From the NCBI GenBank assembly GCA_964425915.1, contig CAYROO010000001.1, positions 248,001 to 312,000 of the forward strand: a stretch of DNA of 64,000 bases, written 5' to 3'. Source of the DNA: Polycyclovorans sp964425915 (GTDB taxonomy: Bacteria; Pseudomonadota; Gammaproteobacteria; Nevskiales; Nevskiaceae). A program made the translations under genes and the position numbers. The notes under the pieces are model-generated. The model did no database searches, was not told the DNA's origin, and saw nothing but the letters and a program-made list of their open reading frames with translations. Below, piece by piece: positions 1 through 7,650 of this stretch (within the stretch, counting starts at the first letter, position 1; the number at the start of each line of letters is the position of its first letter).

Positions 1-301
1 TGATCAACCCGAGTATCCCGCCAAGGGTGCCGGCAACATGCGCCAGCAGGTGGCGGGCATCCTCATGCGCGCCGCGGGCGCGGGTTTCCGTGAACACCGG
101 CACGAAGGCCTGCGAAAAAGCCCCTTCGGCGAACATCCGGCGTCCGAAGTTGGGAATTTTCAGGGCCACCAGGAAGGCGTCCATGCCGGCGCCGGCGCCG
201 AAGGCGGCAGCGAACAGCACATCCCGCCCGAAGCCGAGCACGCGCGACAGCAGCGTCATGCCGCCGACCACACCGGAGGACTTGAGCAGGGAACCGGACA
301 T
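1..301 (-). CDS. murJ: MurJ lipid II flippase, N-terminal part (cut by window edge)
   Basis: Read from 301 toward 1, this encodes the first 100 residues of a MurJ/MviN protein, the inner-membrane flippase that moves lipid II outward for peptidoglycan synthesis. The start (MSGSLLKSSGVVGGMTLLSRVLGFGR), the FGAG-x-MDAFLVALKIPN segment and RMFAEGAFSQAFVPVF are family hallmarks covering transmembrane helices 1-2 and the first cytoplasmic loop. The rest lies outside the window. It is divergent from rpsT, the same arrangement as in Pseudomonas. Start chosen at the ATG that aligns with the family N-terminus. Confidence 0.93.
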   Translation of the reverse strand, partial: MSGSLLKSSGVVGGMTLLSRVLGFGRDVLFAAAFGAGAGMDAFLVALKIPNFGRRMFAEGAFSQAFVPVFTETRARGAHEDARHLLAHVAGTLGGILGLI

Positions 302-350
302 AAGCGGCGAAGTGTAGCGGGATCAGGTTGCTGACGCCCTGGCGCAGCGG

Positions 351-379
351 TTGACAAGCGGCCGTCGCACCAGGACAAT
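351..379 (+). promoter_or_regulatory. sigma70 promoter of rpsT
   Basis: A perfect -35 TTGACA (351-356) is followed after exactly 17 bases by GACAAT (374-379). Transcription would start near 386 and give a leader of about 37 bases before the rpsT start. Seen in sequence; activity is inferred. Confidence 0.75.
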
Positions 380-422
380 TCGCGCCCTTCCATCGTCCCG
401 AATGCTGTCAGGAGTTTTCCCC

Positions 423-686
423 TTGGCCAACATTGCCAGCGCCAAAAAGCGCGCCCGTCAGAGCATCAAGAATCGCGAGCGCAACGCGGCGCAGCGGTCG
501 ATGATCCGCACCACCATCAAGAAGGTCGTCAAGGCCTGTGACGCCGGCGACAAAACCGCCGCCACCGCCGCCTACACCGAAATGGTGCCTGTGCTGGACC
601 GTTACGCCAACCGTGGGCAGATCCACAAGAACAAGGCGGCCCGTCACAAGAGCCGACTTGGCGCGCGCATCCGCGCCCTGGCCTGA
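423..686 (+). CDS. rpsT: 30S ribosomal protein S20, UUG start
   Basis: S20 binds 16S rRNA early in 30S assembly. The 87-residue product (ANIASAKKRARQSIKNRERN, later IHKNKAARHKSRL) matches the family in sequence and length. The start that aligns with S20 is TTG at 423, with AGGAG at 410-414 upstream; the ATG-initiated reading frame farther upstream would add a non-homologous tail. Escherichia coli rpsT also starts with UUG, a feature tied to its translational autoregulation, so the same control is plausible here. Single-gene transcript: strong promoter before it, terminator just after it. Confidence 0.95.
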   Translation: MANIASAKKRARQSIKNRERNAAQRSMIRTTIKKVVKACDAGDKTAATAAYTEMVPVLDRYANRGQIHKNKAARHKSRLGARIRALA

Positions 687-704
687 TCTCTCGGGCCCTT
701 CAAG

Positions 705-729
705 AGCCGACCTGCGGGTCGGCTTTTTT
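705..729 (+). terminator. rho-independent terminator of rpsT
   Basis: Stem AGCCGACC / GGTCGGCT (705-712, 717-724) with loop TGCG, followed by a run of T. It lies 18 bases after the rpsT stop and faces the 3' end of proB. Confidence 0.9.
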
Positions 730-758
730 GTGTCCGCCTGCCAGCGGCAGGCCCGGCT

Positions 759-1892
759 TCAAGCGCCGACCAGGACCAGATTGTCGCGGTGAATCAATTC
801 CGGCTCACCGGGGTAGCCGAGACGGGCCATGATCTCTTCGCGCCGCGCCCCAACGATGCGCCGCGCCTCGTCGGCGTCATAGTTGACAAGTCCGCGGGCG
901 ATCTCGGTGCCGTCGGCGGCGCGGCAGCTCACTAGGTCGCCGCGGTCGAAGTCGCCATCCACGGAGGTCACGCCCACCGGTAACAGGCTGCGGCCCTGGG
1001 CCGACAGCACGCTGGCAGCACCGGCATCCAGATACACCACACCCCGCACCTGCAGTTGCCCGGCGATCCAGCGCTTGCGCGCCGCCATCGGGGTCTGCCC
1101 AGGTTTGAGCAAGGTGCCGATTTCGACGCCATCCGCCACCTGCAAAAGGGCGTTCGGCGCGCGGCCATGTGCGATCACGGTCGCCGCGCCGGATCGCGCG
1201 GCGATCTGTGCGGCACTCAGCTTGGTTTTCATGCCGCCCCGCCCCAGCACCCCTTTGCTGCCACCGGCCATGGCCGCGAGCCGGGTATCGCTGAGATCAG
1301 CTTCGTGGATCAGGCGGGCGTCGGGGTGGCTGCGTGGGTCGGCCTCGAACAGACCGTCCTGGTCGGTGAGGATCACCAGCAGGTCAGCTTCGATCAGGTT
1401 GACGGTGAGCGCCCCGAGGGTGTCGTTGTCGCCCAAGCGGATCTCGTCGATCGCCACCGTATCGTTCTCGTTGACCACCGGCACCACGCCGTAGTCCAGC
1501 AGCTGCAGAAACGTGCCCCGGGCATTGAGATAGCGTTGGCGGTCGGCGACATCCTCATGCGTGAGCAGGATTTGTGCGGCCCGCAGCTGGTGCCCCTGAA
1601 AGGCGTGCTCCCAGGCTCGCACCAGGCCCATCTGGCCAACGGCTGCGGTCGCCTGCAGCTGATGCAAGAGCTCCGGGCGTCGGGACAATGACAGTCGCGC
1701 CATCCCTTCCGCAACCGCGCCTGACGACACCAGCACCACCTGGATGCCGCGTGCACGCAGGGCCGCAATCTGCGCACTCCAGTCGGCAATTGCGGCGTGA
1801 TCGAGGCCCCGCCCCTGCGCCGTGACCAGGGAGCTGCCGATCTTGATGACCCAGCGGCGGTGGCGGCTCAGACGGGCACGGGCTTCGGACAT
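759..1892 (-). CDS. proB: Glutamate 5-kinase
   Basis: Phosphorylates L-glutamate with ATP, the first step of proline synthesis in the cytoplasm. The 377-residue protein has an amino-acid-kinase domain (about residues 10-260; WVIKIGSSLV near the N-terminus, then VVNENDTVAIDEIRLGDND, and GVLGRGGMKTKL) and a C-terminal PUA domain (about 275-370). Length is normal for the long, PUA-containing form. The start at 1892 (MSEARARLSRHRRW) fits the family; the reading frame is open further upstream but that extension overlaps obgE. Last gene of a rplU-rpmA-obgE-proB order. Confidence 0.94.
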   Translation of the reverse strand: MSEARARLSRHRRWVIKIGSSLVTAQGRGLDHAAIADWSAQIAALRARGIQVVLVSSGAVAEGMARLSLSRRPELLHQLQATAAVGQMGLVRAWEHAFQGHQLRAAQILLTHEDVADRQRYLNARGTFLQLLDYGVVPVVNENDTVAIDEIRLGDNDTLGALTVNLIEADLLVILTDQDGLFEADPRSHPDARLIHEADLSDTRLAAMAGGSKGVLGRGGMKTKLSAAQIAARSGAATVIAHGRAPNALLQVADGVEIGTLLKPGQTPMAARKRWIAGQLQVRGVVYLDAGAASVLSAQGRSLLPVGVTSVDGDFDRGDLVSCRAADGTEIARGLVNYDADEARRIVGARREEIMARLGYPGEPELIHRDNLVLVGA

Positions 1893-1915
1893 GGAACGGT
1901 CAGCTCCAAAAAAGA

Positions 1916-2968
1916 TCAGGACGCGTCGGCGTCGGCCTGTTGGGCAGCTTCCAGGGCGGCACGCTGCGCGTCCACCCAATCCTGCGCCGCCGCACAGAGG
2001 TCGTCACAACCGGCCCCCGTGGCCGCCGAGATGGCGAACCAGCGGGTTTTCAGGCGCAGCCGGCGCAGCGCCGCGCGGATCAGTGCATCGGCTTCCGCCT
2101 CCGACATCAAATCGGTCTTGTTGAACACCAACCACTGGGTGCGCGCCGAAAGCTCGGGGCTGAATCGCTTCAGCTCCTTGTTGATGGTGCGGATGTTGGT
2201 GACAACATCACTTTCATCCGGAGGCAGGATATCCACCAGGTGCAGCATCAACCGGGTGCGCGACAGATGCTTGAGAAAACGATGTCCAAGACCTGCGCCT
2301 TCCGCCGCACCTTCGATGAGGCCAGGGATGTCGACCATCACGAAAGAACGCAAGGGTCCGACCGCTACTACCCCAGGCTGGGGGTAGAGCGTGGTGAAGG
2401 GATAGTCGGCGATCTTGGGGCGTGCCGCCGACACCTGCGACAGCAGGGTGGATTTGCCGGCATTGGGCATGCCCAGCAGCCCGACATCGGCCATCAGCGA
2501 CAGCTCCAGCTTGAGGTCGCGCTGATCGCCGGGCGAACCCTTGGTGAACTGTCGCGGAGCGCGATTCACCGACGACTTGAAACGGGTGTTACCCAGGCCG
2601 TGAAACCCGCCCTGGGCAATCTTCATGCGCTGGCCGGCGCGGGTCAGTTCGCCGATCAGCTCGCCCGTGCCTTCATCGATGATCCGGGTGCCCATCGGCA
2701 TCGGCACATCGAGATCGTCGGCATTGGCGCCGCGACAGTTGGAGCCGGAGCCATTTTGACCACGGGCGGCCCGGAACTTACGGGTGAAGCGGAAATCCGC
2801 CAGCGTGTTCAGATTGGGATCGGCCACGGCATAGATGCTGCCGCCGTCACCGCCGTCCCCACCATCGGGGCCGCCGAAGGGGATGTACTTTTCACGACGG
2901 AACCCGACACAGCCGTCGCCGCCGTTGCCGGCCTCGACCCGGATTCTCGCTTCATCGACGAACTTCAT
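1916..2968 (-). CDS. obgE: Obg/CgtA family GTPase
   Basis: Essential GTPase tied to 50S assembly and stress response. The 350-residue protein has the glycine-rich Obg fold (residues 1-158, with GFRREKYIPFGGPDGGDGG) and a G domain with G1 GMPNAGKST, G3 DIPGLIEGA and G4 NKTD. The switch region reads YPFTTLYPQPGVV where Escherichia coli has YPFTTLVPSLGVV, so several residues next to the conserved FTTL differ. The C-terminal tail is short and Ala-rich. It lies 23 bases upstream of proB and behind a terminator-like hairpin that separates it from rpmA. Confidence 0.95.
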   Translation of the reverse strand: MKFVDEARIRVEAGNGGDGCVGFRREKYIPFGGPDGGDGGDGGSIYAVADPNLNTLADFRFTRKFRAARGQNGSGSNCRGANADDLDVPMPMGTRIIDEGTGELIGELTRAGQRMKIAQGGFHGLGNTRFKSSVNRAPRQFTKGSPGDQRDLKLELSLMADVGLLGMPNAGKSTLLSQVSAARPKIADYPFTTLYPQPGVVAVGPLRSFVMVDIPGLIEGAAEGAGLGHRFLKHLSRTRLMLHLVDILPPDESDVVTNIRTINKELKRFSPELSARTQWLVFNKTDLMSEAEADALIRAALRRLRLKTRWFAISAATGAGCDDLCAAAQDWVDAQRAALEAAQQADADAS

Positions 2969-2991
2969 CAGATCTCACTCCGGGGAGGCAC

Positions 2992-3018
2992 AAAAAAACC
3001 CCGTCTCCGGGGCTTTTT
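2992..3018 (-). terminator. Terminator or attenuator between rpmA and obgE
   Basis: On the minus strand: A-run, stem CCCCG / CGGGG extended by flanking G-C and A-T pairs, then seven T. It lies 15 bases after the rpmA stop and 24 bases before the obgE start, so it should end much rplU-rpmA transcription and lower obgE-proB output. Confidence 0.8.
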
Positions 3019-3033
3019 GTACCGCAGCGCCGA

Positions 3034-3294
<261 letters not shown>

Positions 3295-3322
3295 TTCTGC
3301 TTACTCCTGTGATGCCTTGGGC

Positions 3323-3637
3323 TCAGGCGCCCACGATGTCGGTGATCTTCACTTCCGTGAAGTTCTGACGGTGGCCCTGTTCCTTGTGATAGTGCTTGCG
3401 GCGACGGTGCTTGATGATGCGGATCTTGTCACCACGACCGTGGGCGACCACCTCAGCGTTGACCTTACCGCCCGCCACCACCGGCGCGCCGACCTGAATG
3501 GCTTCACCGTTGGCGATCAGCAGCACTTCCTCGAACGCCACGGTGGCGCCGACTTCGGCGTCCAGGGTTTCGATCTTCAGCTGCTCGCCGGGGGCGACCT
3601 TATATTGTTTGCCGCCGGTTTTAATGACCGCGTACAT
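3323..3637 (-). CDS. rplU: 50S ribosomal protein L21
   Basis: L21 binds 23S rRNA in the 50S subunit. The 104-residue product starts MYAVIKTGGKQYKVAPGE and ends with KHRRRKHYHKEQGHRQNFTEVKI, both diagnostic. The ATG at 3637 was chosen because the upstream in-frame ATG would add 24 residues not found in L21 and would overlap the promoter. First gene of the rplU-rpmA(-obgE-proB) unit. Confidence 0.97.
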   Translation of the reverse strand: MYAVIKTGGKQYKVAPGEQLKIETLDAEVGATVAFEEVLLIANGEAIQVGAPVVAGGKVNAEVVAHGRGDKIRIIKHRRRKHYHKEQGHRQNFTEVKITDIVGA

Positions 3638-3685
3638 CGTGAACTCCACATGCCGTGCCGGAGACCCCCGGCGAAAGAGCGCGGG

Positions 3686-3714
3686 ATTGTAGGGATGACG
3701 CCCCCGCAAGTCAA
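3686..3714 (-). promoter_or_regulatory. sigma70 promoter of rplU-rpmA
   Basis: On the minus strand, TTGACT (3714-3709), 17 bases, then TACAAT (3691-3686). The predicted start near 3679 gives a leader of about 42 bases before rplU. It lies in the short gap between the LysR gene and rplU. Confidence 0.8.
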
Positions 3715-3742
3715 TGAAACCTACGTCGCCTGCGCCGCGACC

Positions 3743-4732
3743 TCAAGGAATCCAGCGCATCGGCTGCAGCCCGCCAATGGGCCGCGCCCAGCATTCGCGC
3801 GCGGCCGCTTGCAGCAGCCAGTCGCGGAAGGTGCGGACCTCGTCGGTCAAGCTGGCAAGCGGCCCGTGGACCAGATAGTACCCCGAGCTCATGGTCAGGC
3901 TGAGCGCAAAGGGGACCGTGAGCCGCCCGCTGCTGAGCTGCTCGGAGGCCAGTAGCGGCACCCCCAGCACCACCCCCATGCGATCGGCCGCGGCCTCGAT
4001 CGCCAGCGACACCTGGTTGAACACCGGCCCGCGGCGGGTATTGACACCGTCGACCTTGGCCGCCTTCAGCCAGTCCCCCCACTTGGGCCAGCCGACATCC
4101 ATGGCCGGTACATCATTCTGGATATGCAGCAAGGTGTGGTTGCGCAGGTCCTCCGGCGTCACCAGGGGATGCTGGCCGTCAATCAGAGCGGGACTGCACA
4201 TCGGCGTGGAGTGCAGCACGAACAGGCGCTCCACATCATGGCCGGGATAGTGACCATCACCGAAGCGGACAACGATATCGCCCCCTTCCAGCAGGTCCTG
4301 CGGATGTTCGGCCGCCCTACGCACTTCATCGGACAGCGTCGACCGCGCCGACAGCCGGAGCTCGATATCCGGGTAGGCATCCTGGAACTGCTGCAGGCGC
4401 GGCAGCAGCCAGTTGGAACCGAAGGCCTGGGGCGCTCCGATCAGGACCCGGTTCCGGCGTTCCGACTTGCGCAGCTCCACCTGTTCGACTGCCGCAGTCA
4501 GCGCATCAAAAGCCTGGCTCAGCCTGGGCAACAGCCCCGCCCCCACCTCGGTCAATTCCAGCCGCCGGGGCAGCCGCCGAAACAGGGGCGCACCCAATCT
4601 TTCCTCCAGAAGCTTGACCTGCTGACTGACCGCCGCCGGGGTGACGTGCAACTCCTGGGCGGCCTTCTGCACGCTGAGGTGTCGCGCGGCCGCTTCAAAG
4701 GCGCGCAGGGCGTTGAGAGGGGGAAGGCGCAT
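3743..4732 (-). CDS. LysR-family transcriptional regulator, GcvA-like
   Basis: A 329-residue LysR regulator. The N-terminal winged helix-turn-helix (residues 1-62, LPPLNALRAFEAAARHLSVQKAAQELHVTPAAVSQQVK) begins as GcvA-type regulators do; the rest is the periplasmic-binding-protein-like effector domain (about 90-300). The C-terminal tail GGLQPMRWIP is unusual. A T-N11-A dyad lies five bases upstream of its start codon, consistent with autoregulation, and a structured, terminator-ended stretch runs divergently on the plus strand. No good Shine-Dalgarno sequence precedes the start. The effector is unknown. Confidence 0.88.
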   Translation of the reverse strand: MRLPPLNALRAFEAAARHLSVQKAAQELHVTPAAVSQQVKLLEERLGAPLFRRLPRRLELTEVGAGLLPRLSQAFDALTAAVEQVELRKSERRNRVLIGAPQAFGSNWLLPRLQQFQDAYPDIELRLSARSTLSDEVRRAAEHPQDLLEGGDIVVRFGDGHYPGHDVERLFVLHSTPMCSPALIDGQHPLVTPEDLRNHTLLHIQNDVPAMDVGWPKWGDWLKAAKVDGVNTRRGPVFNQVSLAIEAAADRMGVVLGVPLLASEQLSSGRLTVPFALSLTMSSGYYLVHGPLASLTDEVRTFRDWLLQAAARECWARPIGGLQPMRWIP

Positions 4733-4736
4733 GAGC

Positions 4737-4752
4737 GTTAGTTTTTCTTAAC
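4737..4752. promoter_or_regulatory. Candidate LysR-type operator
   Basis: Inverted repeat GTTA-N8-TAAC containing a T-N11-A core, immediately upstream of the LysR start. Its centre is about 65 bases before the transcription start predicted for the divergent candidate RNA, the usual place of a LysR activator site. Inferred. Confidence 0.4.
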
Positions 4753-4809
4753 TGAGCCTACAGTAAAACTCGGTTGTTGCACCGCAGCATTGTAAGCACA
4801 ATGCACCCA

Positions 4810-4955
4810 TCGAGATTGCATTGCCTTCGCAATCAGCGGCCAAAGCAAGCACAAACGGCCGTCGCGACAGGCGCGCAACCCGATGTTGTACACCCGTCTC
4901 CTCCAGGTCCCGCACGGGATCATACTGGCCACCCCTCACCGGGTGGCCTTTTTTA
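4810..4955 (+). ncRNA. Candidate small RNA divergent from the LysR gene
   Basis: The region 4733-5053 has no convincing coding sequence; the frame from ATG 4801 reads straight through the terminator. It holds several stems on the plus strand (GATTGC 4814-4819 with GCAATC 4829-4834; CGGCC 4837-4841 with GGCCG 4857-4861) and ends in a strong terminator. A weak promoter, TTGTTG (4774-4779), 17 bases, CACAAT (4797-4802), predicts a start near 4810. The unpaired segment TCTCCTCC could pair with ribosome-binding sites. The arrangement resembles gcvA-gcvB of enterics, but I see no GcvB-like G/U-rich sequence. Confidence 0.4.
4927..4954 (+). terminator. Rho-independent terminator, plus strand
   Basis: Stem GGCCACC (4927-4933) with GGTGGCC (4942-4948), followed by TTTTTT. 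The T run exists only on the plus strand, so it does not terminate the minus-strand tRNA or LysR transcripts. There is no annotated plus-strand gene upstream other than the candidate RNA. Confidence 0.8.
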
Positions 4956-5053
4956 TGGTCGCATGTCAGCCGACGCCACGGAAATGCGGCCGTGCGGGCC
5001 ACGCAGCAGCCCCGGCGAGATGCGCCTACTGATCAGCAAACATTGAATTGGGT

Positions 5054-5130
5054 TGGTCGGGGCGACAGGATTCGAACCTACGACCTCTTGCTCCCGAAGC
5101 AAGCGCTCTACCAAGCTGAGCTACGCCCCG
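5054..5130 (-). tRNA. tRNA-Pro (anticodon CGG)
   Basis: Minus-strand 77-base cloverleaf: acceptor stem CGGGGCG / CGCCCCG, D-arm with AGCTCAGCTTGGTAGAGC, anticodon loop TTCGGGA (anticodon CGG, reads CCG), T-arm with GGTTCGAATCC, discriminator A and an encoded CCA (5054-5056). Its 5' end is five bases after the ispB stop codon on the same strand, so it is probably processed from an ispB read-through transcript or has a promoter inside ispB. Confidence 0.97.
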
Positions 5131-5135
5131 ACAAA

Positions 5136-6104
5136 TCAGCCGCCGCGCACCCGGTTGAATTGCGCCAGCGCCAGCATTGCGGACTTGTAGTCGGACTCGG
5201 GAAGCCCTCGTACCGCATCGGCTGCCTGACGACCGTAGTCGTCAGCGAGGGCGCGAGTGTACGGGATGGCCTCAGTGCTTTCAATCAATTTCAGCATGTC
5301 GTCGAGCTGGGCGCCGCCGCCGTTGGCGATGGCCTTCCGAACCCGCTCGCGACCCTGGTCATCGCTGTGATCTCGCGCGTGGATCAGCGGCAAGGTGGGC
5401 TTCCCTTCCGCCAGGTCAGTTCCCAGGGATTTGCCGCTGACGGCCGCATCGGCGACGTAGTCGAGCACGTCGTCGACCAGCTGGAACGCCATGCCGAGGT
5501 GATGCCCGAAACGCCCGAGGGCATCAATCACCGCTGCCTCCGCGCCCGCGCTGATGGCGCCAACACGGCAGGCCGCCTCGAACAGGCGAGCGGTCTTCAG
5601 CTCGATGACGCGCAGGTAGCGGGCCACCGTAACATCGGGGTCGCCGCAATTCATCAGTTGCAACACCTCACCTTCGGCGATGGCATTGGTGGCATCCGCC
5701 ATCACCCGCATCACCGCCATCTGTCCGGCGTCCACCATCATCTGAAAGGCGCGCGAGTAGAGAAAGTCGCCGGACAGCACGGCCGCCTCATTCCCCCATA
5801 AGGCATTGGCCGTCTGACGCCCACGCCGGAGGCCGGAGTCGTCAACCACATCGTCATGCAGCAGCGTCGCGGTATGGATGAATTCGATGGTCGCGGCCAG
5901 CAGTGCCGGCCGGTCACCGCGCGCACCCAGGGCGCCGGCACTCAGCAACACCAGGGCCGGCCGCAGCCGCTTACCCCCTGCCGACACGATGTGTGCACCG
6001 ATCTGATCGATCAACGCCACTTCGGACGCCAGCCGCTCGCGAATCAATGCGTCAACGCGCTGCATGTCCGCGTGCACCGGCAGCAGAAGGGTCTTGAGGT
6101 CCAT
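5136..6104 (-). CDS. ispB: Octaprenyl-diphosphate synthase (polyprenyl synthetase)
   Basis: Adds isopentenyl units to farnesyl diphosphate to make the ubiquinone side chain. The 322-residue protein has both Asp-rich motifs, HDDVVDD after EFIHTATLL and QLVDDVLDY, plus GGKRLRP and GKPTLPLIHA. The start at 6104 (MDLKTLLLPVHADMQRVDALI) matches IspB N-termini; a GTG at 6167 with GGAGG too close in front would add 21 residues and is less likely. In Pseudomonas this gene is divergent from rplU; here both are on the same strand, with tRNA-Pro and the LysR gene between them. Confidence 0.94.
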   Translation of the reverse strand: MDLKTLLLPVHADMQRVDALIRERLASEVALIDQIGAHIVSAGGKRLRPALVLLSAGALGARGDRPALLAATIEFIHTATLLHDDVVDDSGLRRGRQTANALWGNEAAVLSGDFLYSRAFQMMVDAGQMAVMRVMADATNAIAEGEVLQLMNCGDPDVTVARYLRVIELKTARLFEAACRVGAISAGAEAAVIDALGRFGHHLGMAFQLVDDVLDYVADAAVSGKSLGTDLAEGKPTLPLIHARDHSDDQGRERVRKAIANGGGAQLDDMLKLIESTEAIPYTRALADDYGRQAADAVRGLPESDYKSAMLALAQFNRVRGG

Positions 6105-6251
6105 GAACAGGTCGCGGGAAAGGAGCGTGGATGCTAGCAAATTGTCAGCTTCCGGAACCGCTGTCACGGCCTCCGCTTGCCGCTGTCACACGGCGCGGCT
6201 ACCGTTCCGCAGTGGTCATCCGACCATGTTCCGCATAGGGAGACGTCCGTC

Positions 6252-7220
6252 ATGGGCACGATACTGACGCTGGCCTTCGTCGCGTTCGCGTTGATCACGC
6301 TGTTCAAGGGGGTCGTTACCGTGCCCCAGAGCATGGAATACACCATCGAGCGGTTCGGAAAGTATCGCGGCACCTTCACGCCGGGATTGCACTGGATCAT
6401 TCCGTACGTTGATCGCATCGGTCACAAGGTGCCAATGATGGAGCAGGTGCTGGACGTGCCCAGCCAGGAGGTGATCACCATGGACAACGCCATGGTCGGC
6501 GTCGATGGCGTCGTATTTTTCCAGGTGCTGGACGCGGCCAAGTCGGCCTACGAGGTCCACAACCTCGAGTACGCCATCCTCAACCTGACCATGACCAACC
6601 TGCGCACGGTGATGGGCTCGATGGACTTGGACTCGCTGCTGAGCAACCGCGATGCCATCAACACCCGACTGCTGTCGGTGGTGGACGATGCCACCACACC
6701 CTGGGGCGTCAAGGTCACCCGCATCGAGGTCAAGGACATCCGCCCGCCCACCGATCTGGTCAATGCCATGGCACGGCAGATGAAGGCGGAGCGTGAGAAG
6801 CGCGCCAACATTCTCGACGCCGAGGGCTTCCGTGCTGCCGCCATCCTCAAGGCGGAGGGTGAGCGCCAGTCGCAGATCCTGGCGGCCGAGGCCGAGAAGC
6901 AGGAGCAGATCCTCGAAGCCGAGGGCCGCAAGGAAGCGGCTTTCCGTGATGCGGAGGCACGCGAGCGCGCTGCCGAGGCCGAAGCCAAGGCCACCCTGAT
7001 GGTGAGTCAGGCCATCGCCAAGGGCGACCTCAATGCCATCAACTACTTCATCGCCACCAAGTACGTTGATGCGCTCACCACCATCGGTCAGGCGCCAAAC
7101 CAGAAACTCGTCCTCATGCCGCTGGAGGCTGCCAACGTCATTGGTGCCATCGGCGGCATTACCGAGCTCGCCAAGTCGGTCAGCCAGGGCAACACCCGCG
7201 CCGCGGTGCCGGATGCCTGA
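6252..7220 (+). CDS. SPFH/stomatin-like membrane protein (QmcA type)
   Basis: 322 residues: one N-terminal membrane helix (about 2-24), an SPFH/band-7 domain (about 25-190; IERFGKYRGTFTPGLHWIIPYVDRI), and a long Ala/Glu-rich coiled coil (about 190-260) with repeated ILxAEGxxQ/K units, then a short C-terminal segment. Such proteins oligomerise at the inner membrane and are linked to membrane-protein quality control and lipid microdomains. The NfeD-like gene follows almost at once, the standard pairing. Start at ATG 6252 preceded by AGGGAGA. Confidence 0.9.
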   Translation: MGTILTLAFVAFALITLFKGVVTVPQSMEYTIERFGKYRGTFTPGLHWIIPYVDRIGHKVPMMEQVLDVPSQEVITMDNAMVGVDGVVFFQVLDAAKSAYEVHNLEYAILNLTMTNLRTVMGSMDLDSLLSNRDAINTRLLSVVDDATTPWGVKVTRIEVKDIRPPTDLVNAMARQMKAEREKRANILDAEGFRAAAILKAEGERQSQILAAEAEKQEQILEAEGRKEAAFRDAEARERAAEAEAKATLMVSQAIAKGDLNAINYFIATKYVDALTTIGQAPNQKLVLMPLEAANVIGAIGGITELAKSVSQGNTRAAVPDA

Positions 7221-7221
7221 C

Positions 7222-7650
7222 ATGGACATCCTCTACTGGCACTGGTGGGTAGCCGGCCTGCTGTTGCTGGCGCTGGAAGCCTTTTTCCCGGGCGCCGTTT
7301 TTCTGTGGATGGGCGTCTCGGCCCTGGCCACCGGAGTACTGACCTGGCTGGCCCCCGGCCTGGGTAGCGAGTGGGCGCTGGCGATCTTCAGCGTATTGTC
7401 GATCGCCAGCTTCTTTCTCTATAAGCGCTGGCGGCCGGCGCCGCCGCCGACCGATCAGCCGCATCTCAATCGCCGCGGCGCCGCCTATGTCGGTCGCACC
7501 CTGACCCTGAGCGAACCGATCGTCAACGGCTGGGCGCGGGTACGGGTCGATGACAGTCAGTGGCGCATCAGGGGACCTGATCTGGCCGCAGGCACCCAGG
7601 TCGTCGTGGTCGCGGTGGAAGGCGCAACCCTGGTGGTGGCGGCGCAGTGA
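7222..7650 (+). CDS. NfeD-like membrane protein
   Basis: 142 residues with two or three closely spaced membrane helices (about 5-75) and a C-terminal OB-fold-like domain (about 85-140; GRTLTLSEPIVNGWARVRVDDSQWRI). This is the short NfeD form that partners with SPFH proteins (YbbK/QmcA-YbbL-like pairs). An ATG at 7213, overlapping the upstream stop, is an alternative start; 7222 was chosen because MDILYWHWW is the common N-terminus. Its stop overlaps the next start by GTGA, indicating translational coupling. Confidence 0.88.
   Translation: MDILYWHWWVAGLLLLALEAFFPGAVFLWMGVSALATGVLTWLAPGLGSEWALAIFSVLSIASFFLYKRWRPAPPPTDQPHLNRRGAAYVGRTLTLSEPIVNGWARVRVDDSQWRIRGPDLAAGTQVVVVAVEGATLVVAAQ

Noticed and set aside
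1056..1691. Long plus-strand reading frames opposite proB, and similar frames opposite obgE, groEL, pilJ and pckA
   Set aside because: They are antisense shadows caused by high GC content: low-complexity Arg/Ala/Pro-rich translations, no ribosome-binding sites and no family motifs, while the opposite strand encodes a recognised protein.
4810..4955. Homologue of the small RNA GcvB
   Set aside because: Only the gene arrangement is similar. The G/U-rich target-binding region and conserved stems of GcvB are not visible, so I call it only a candidate RNA.
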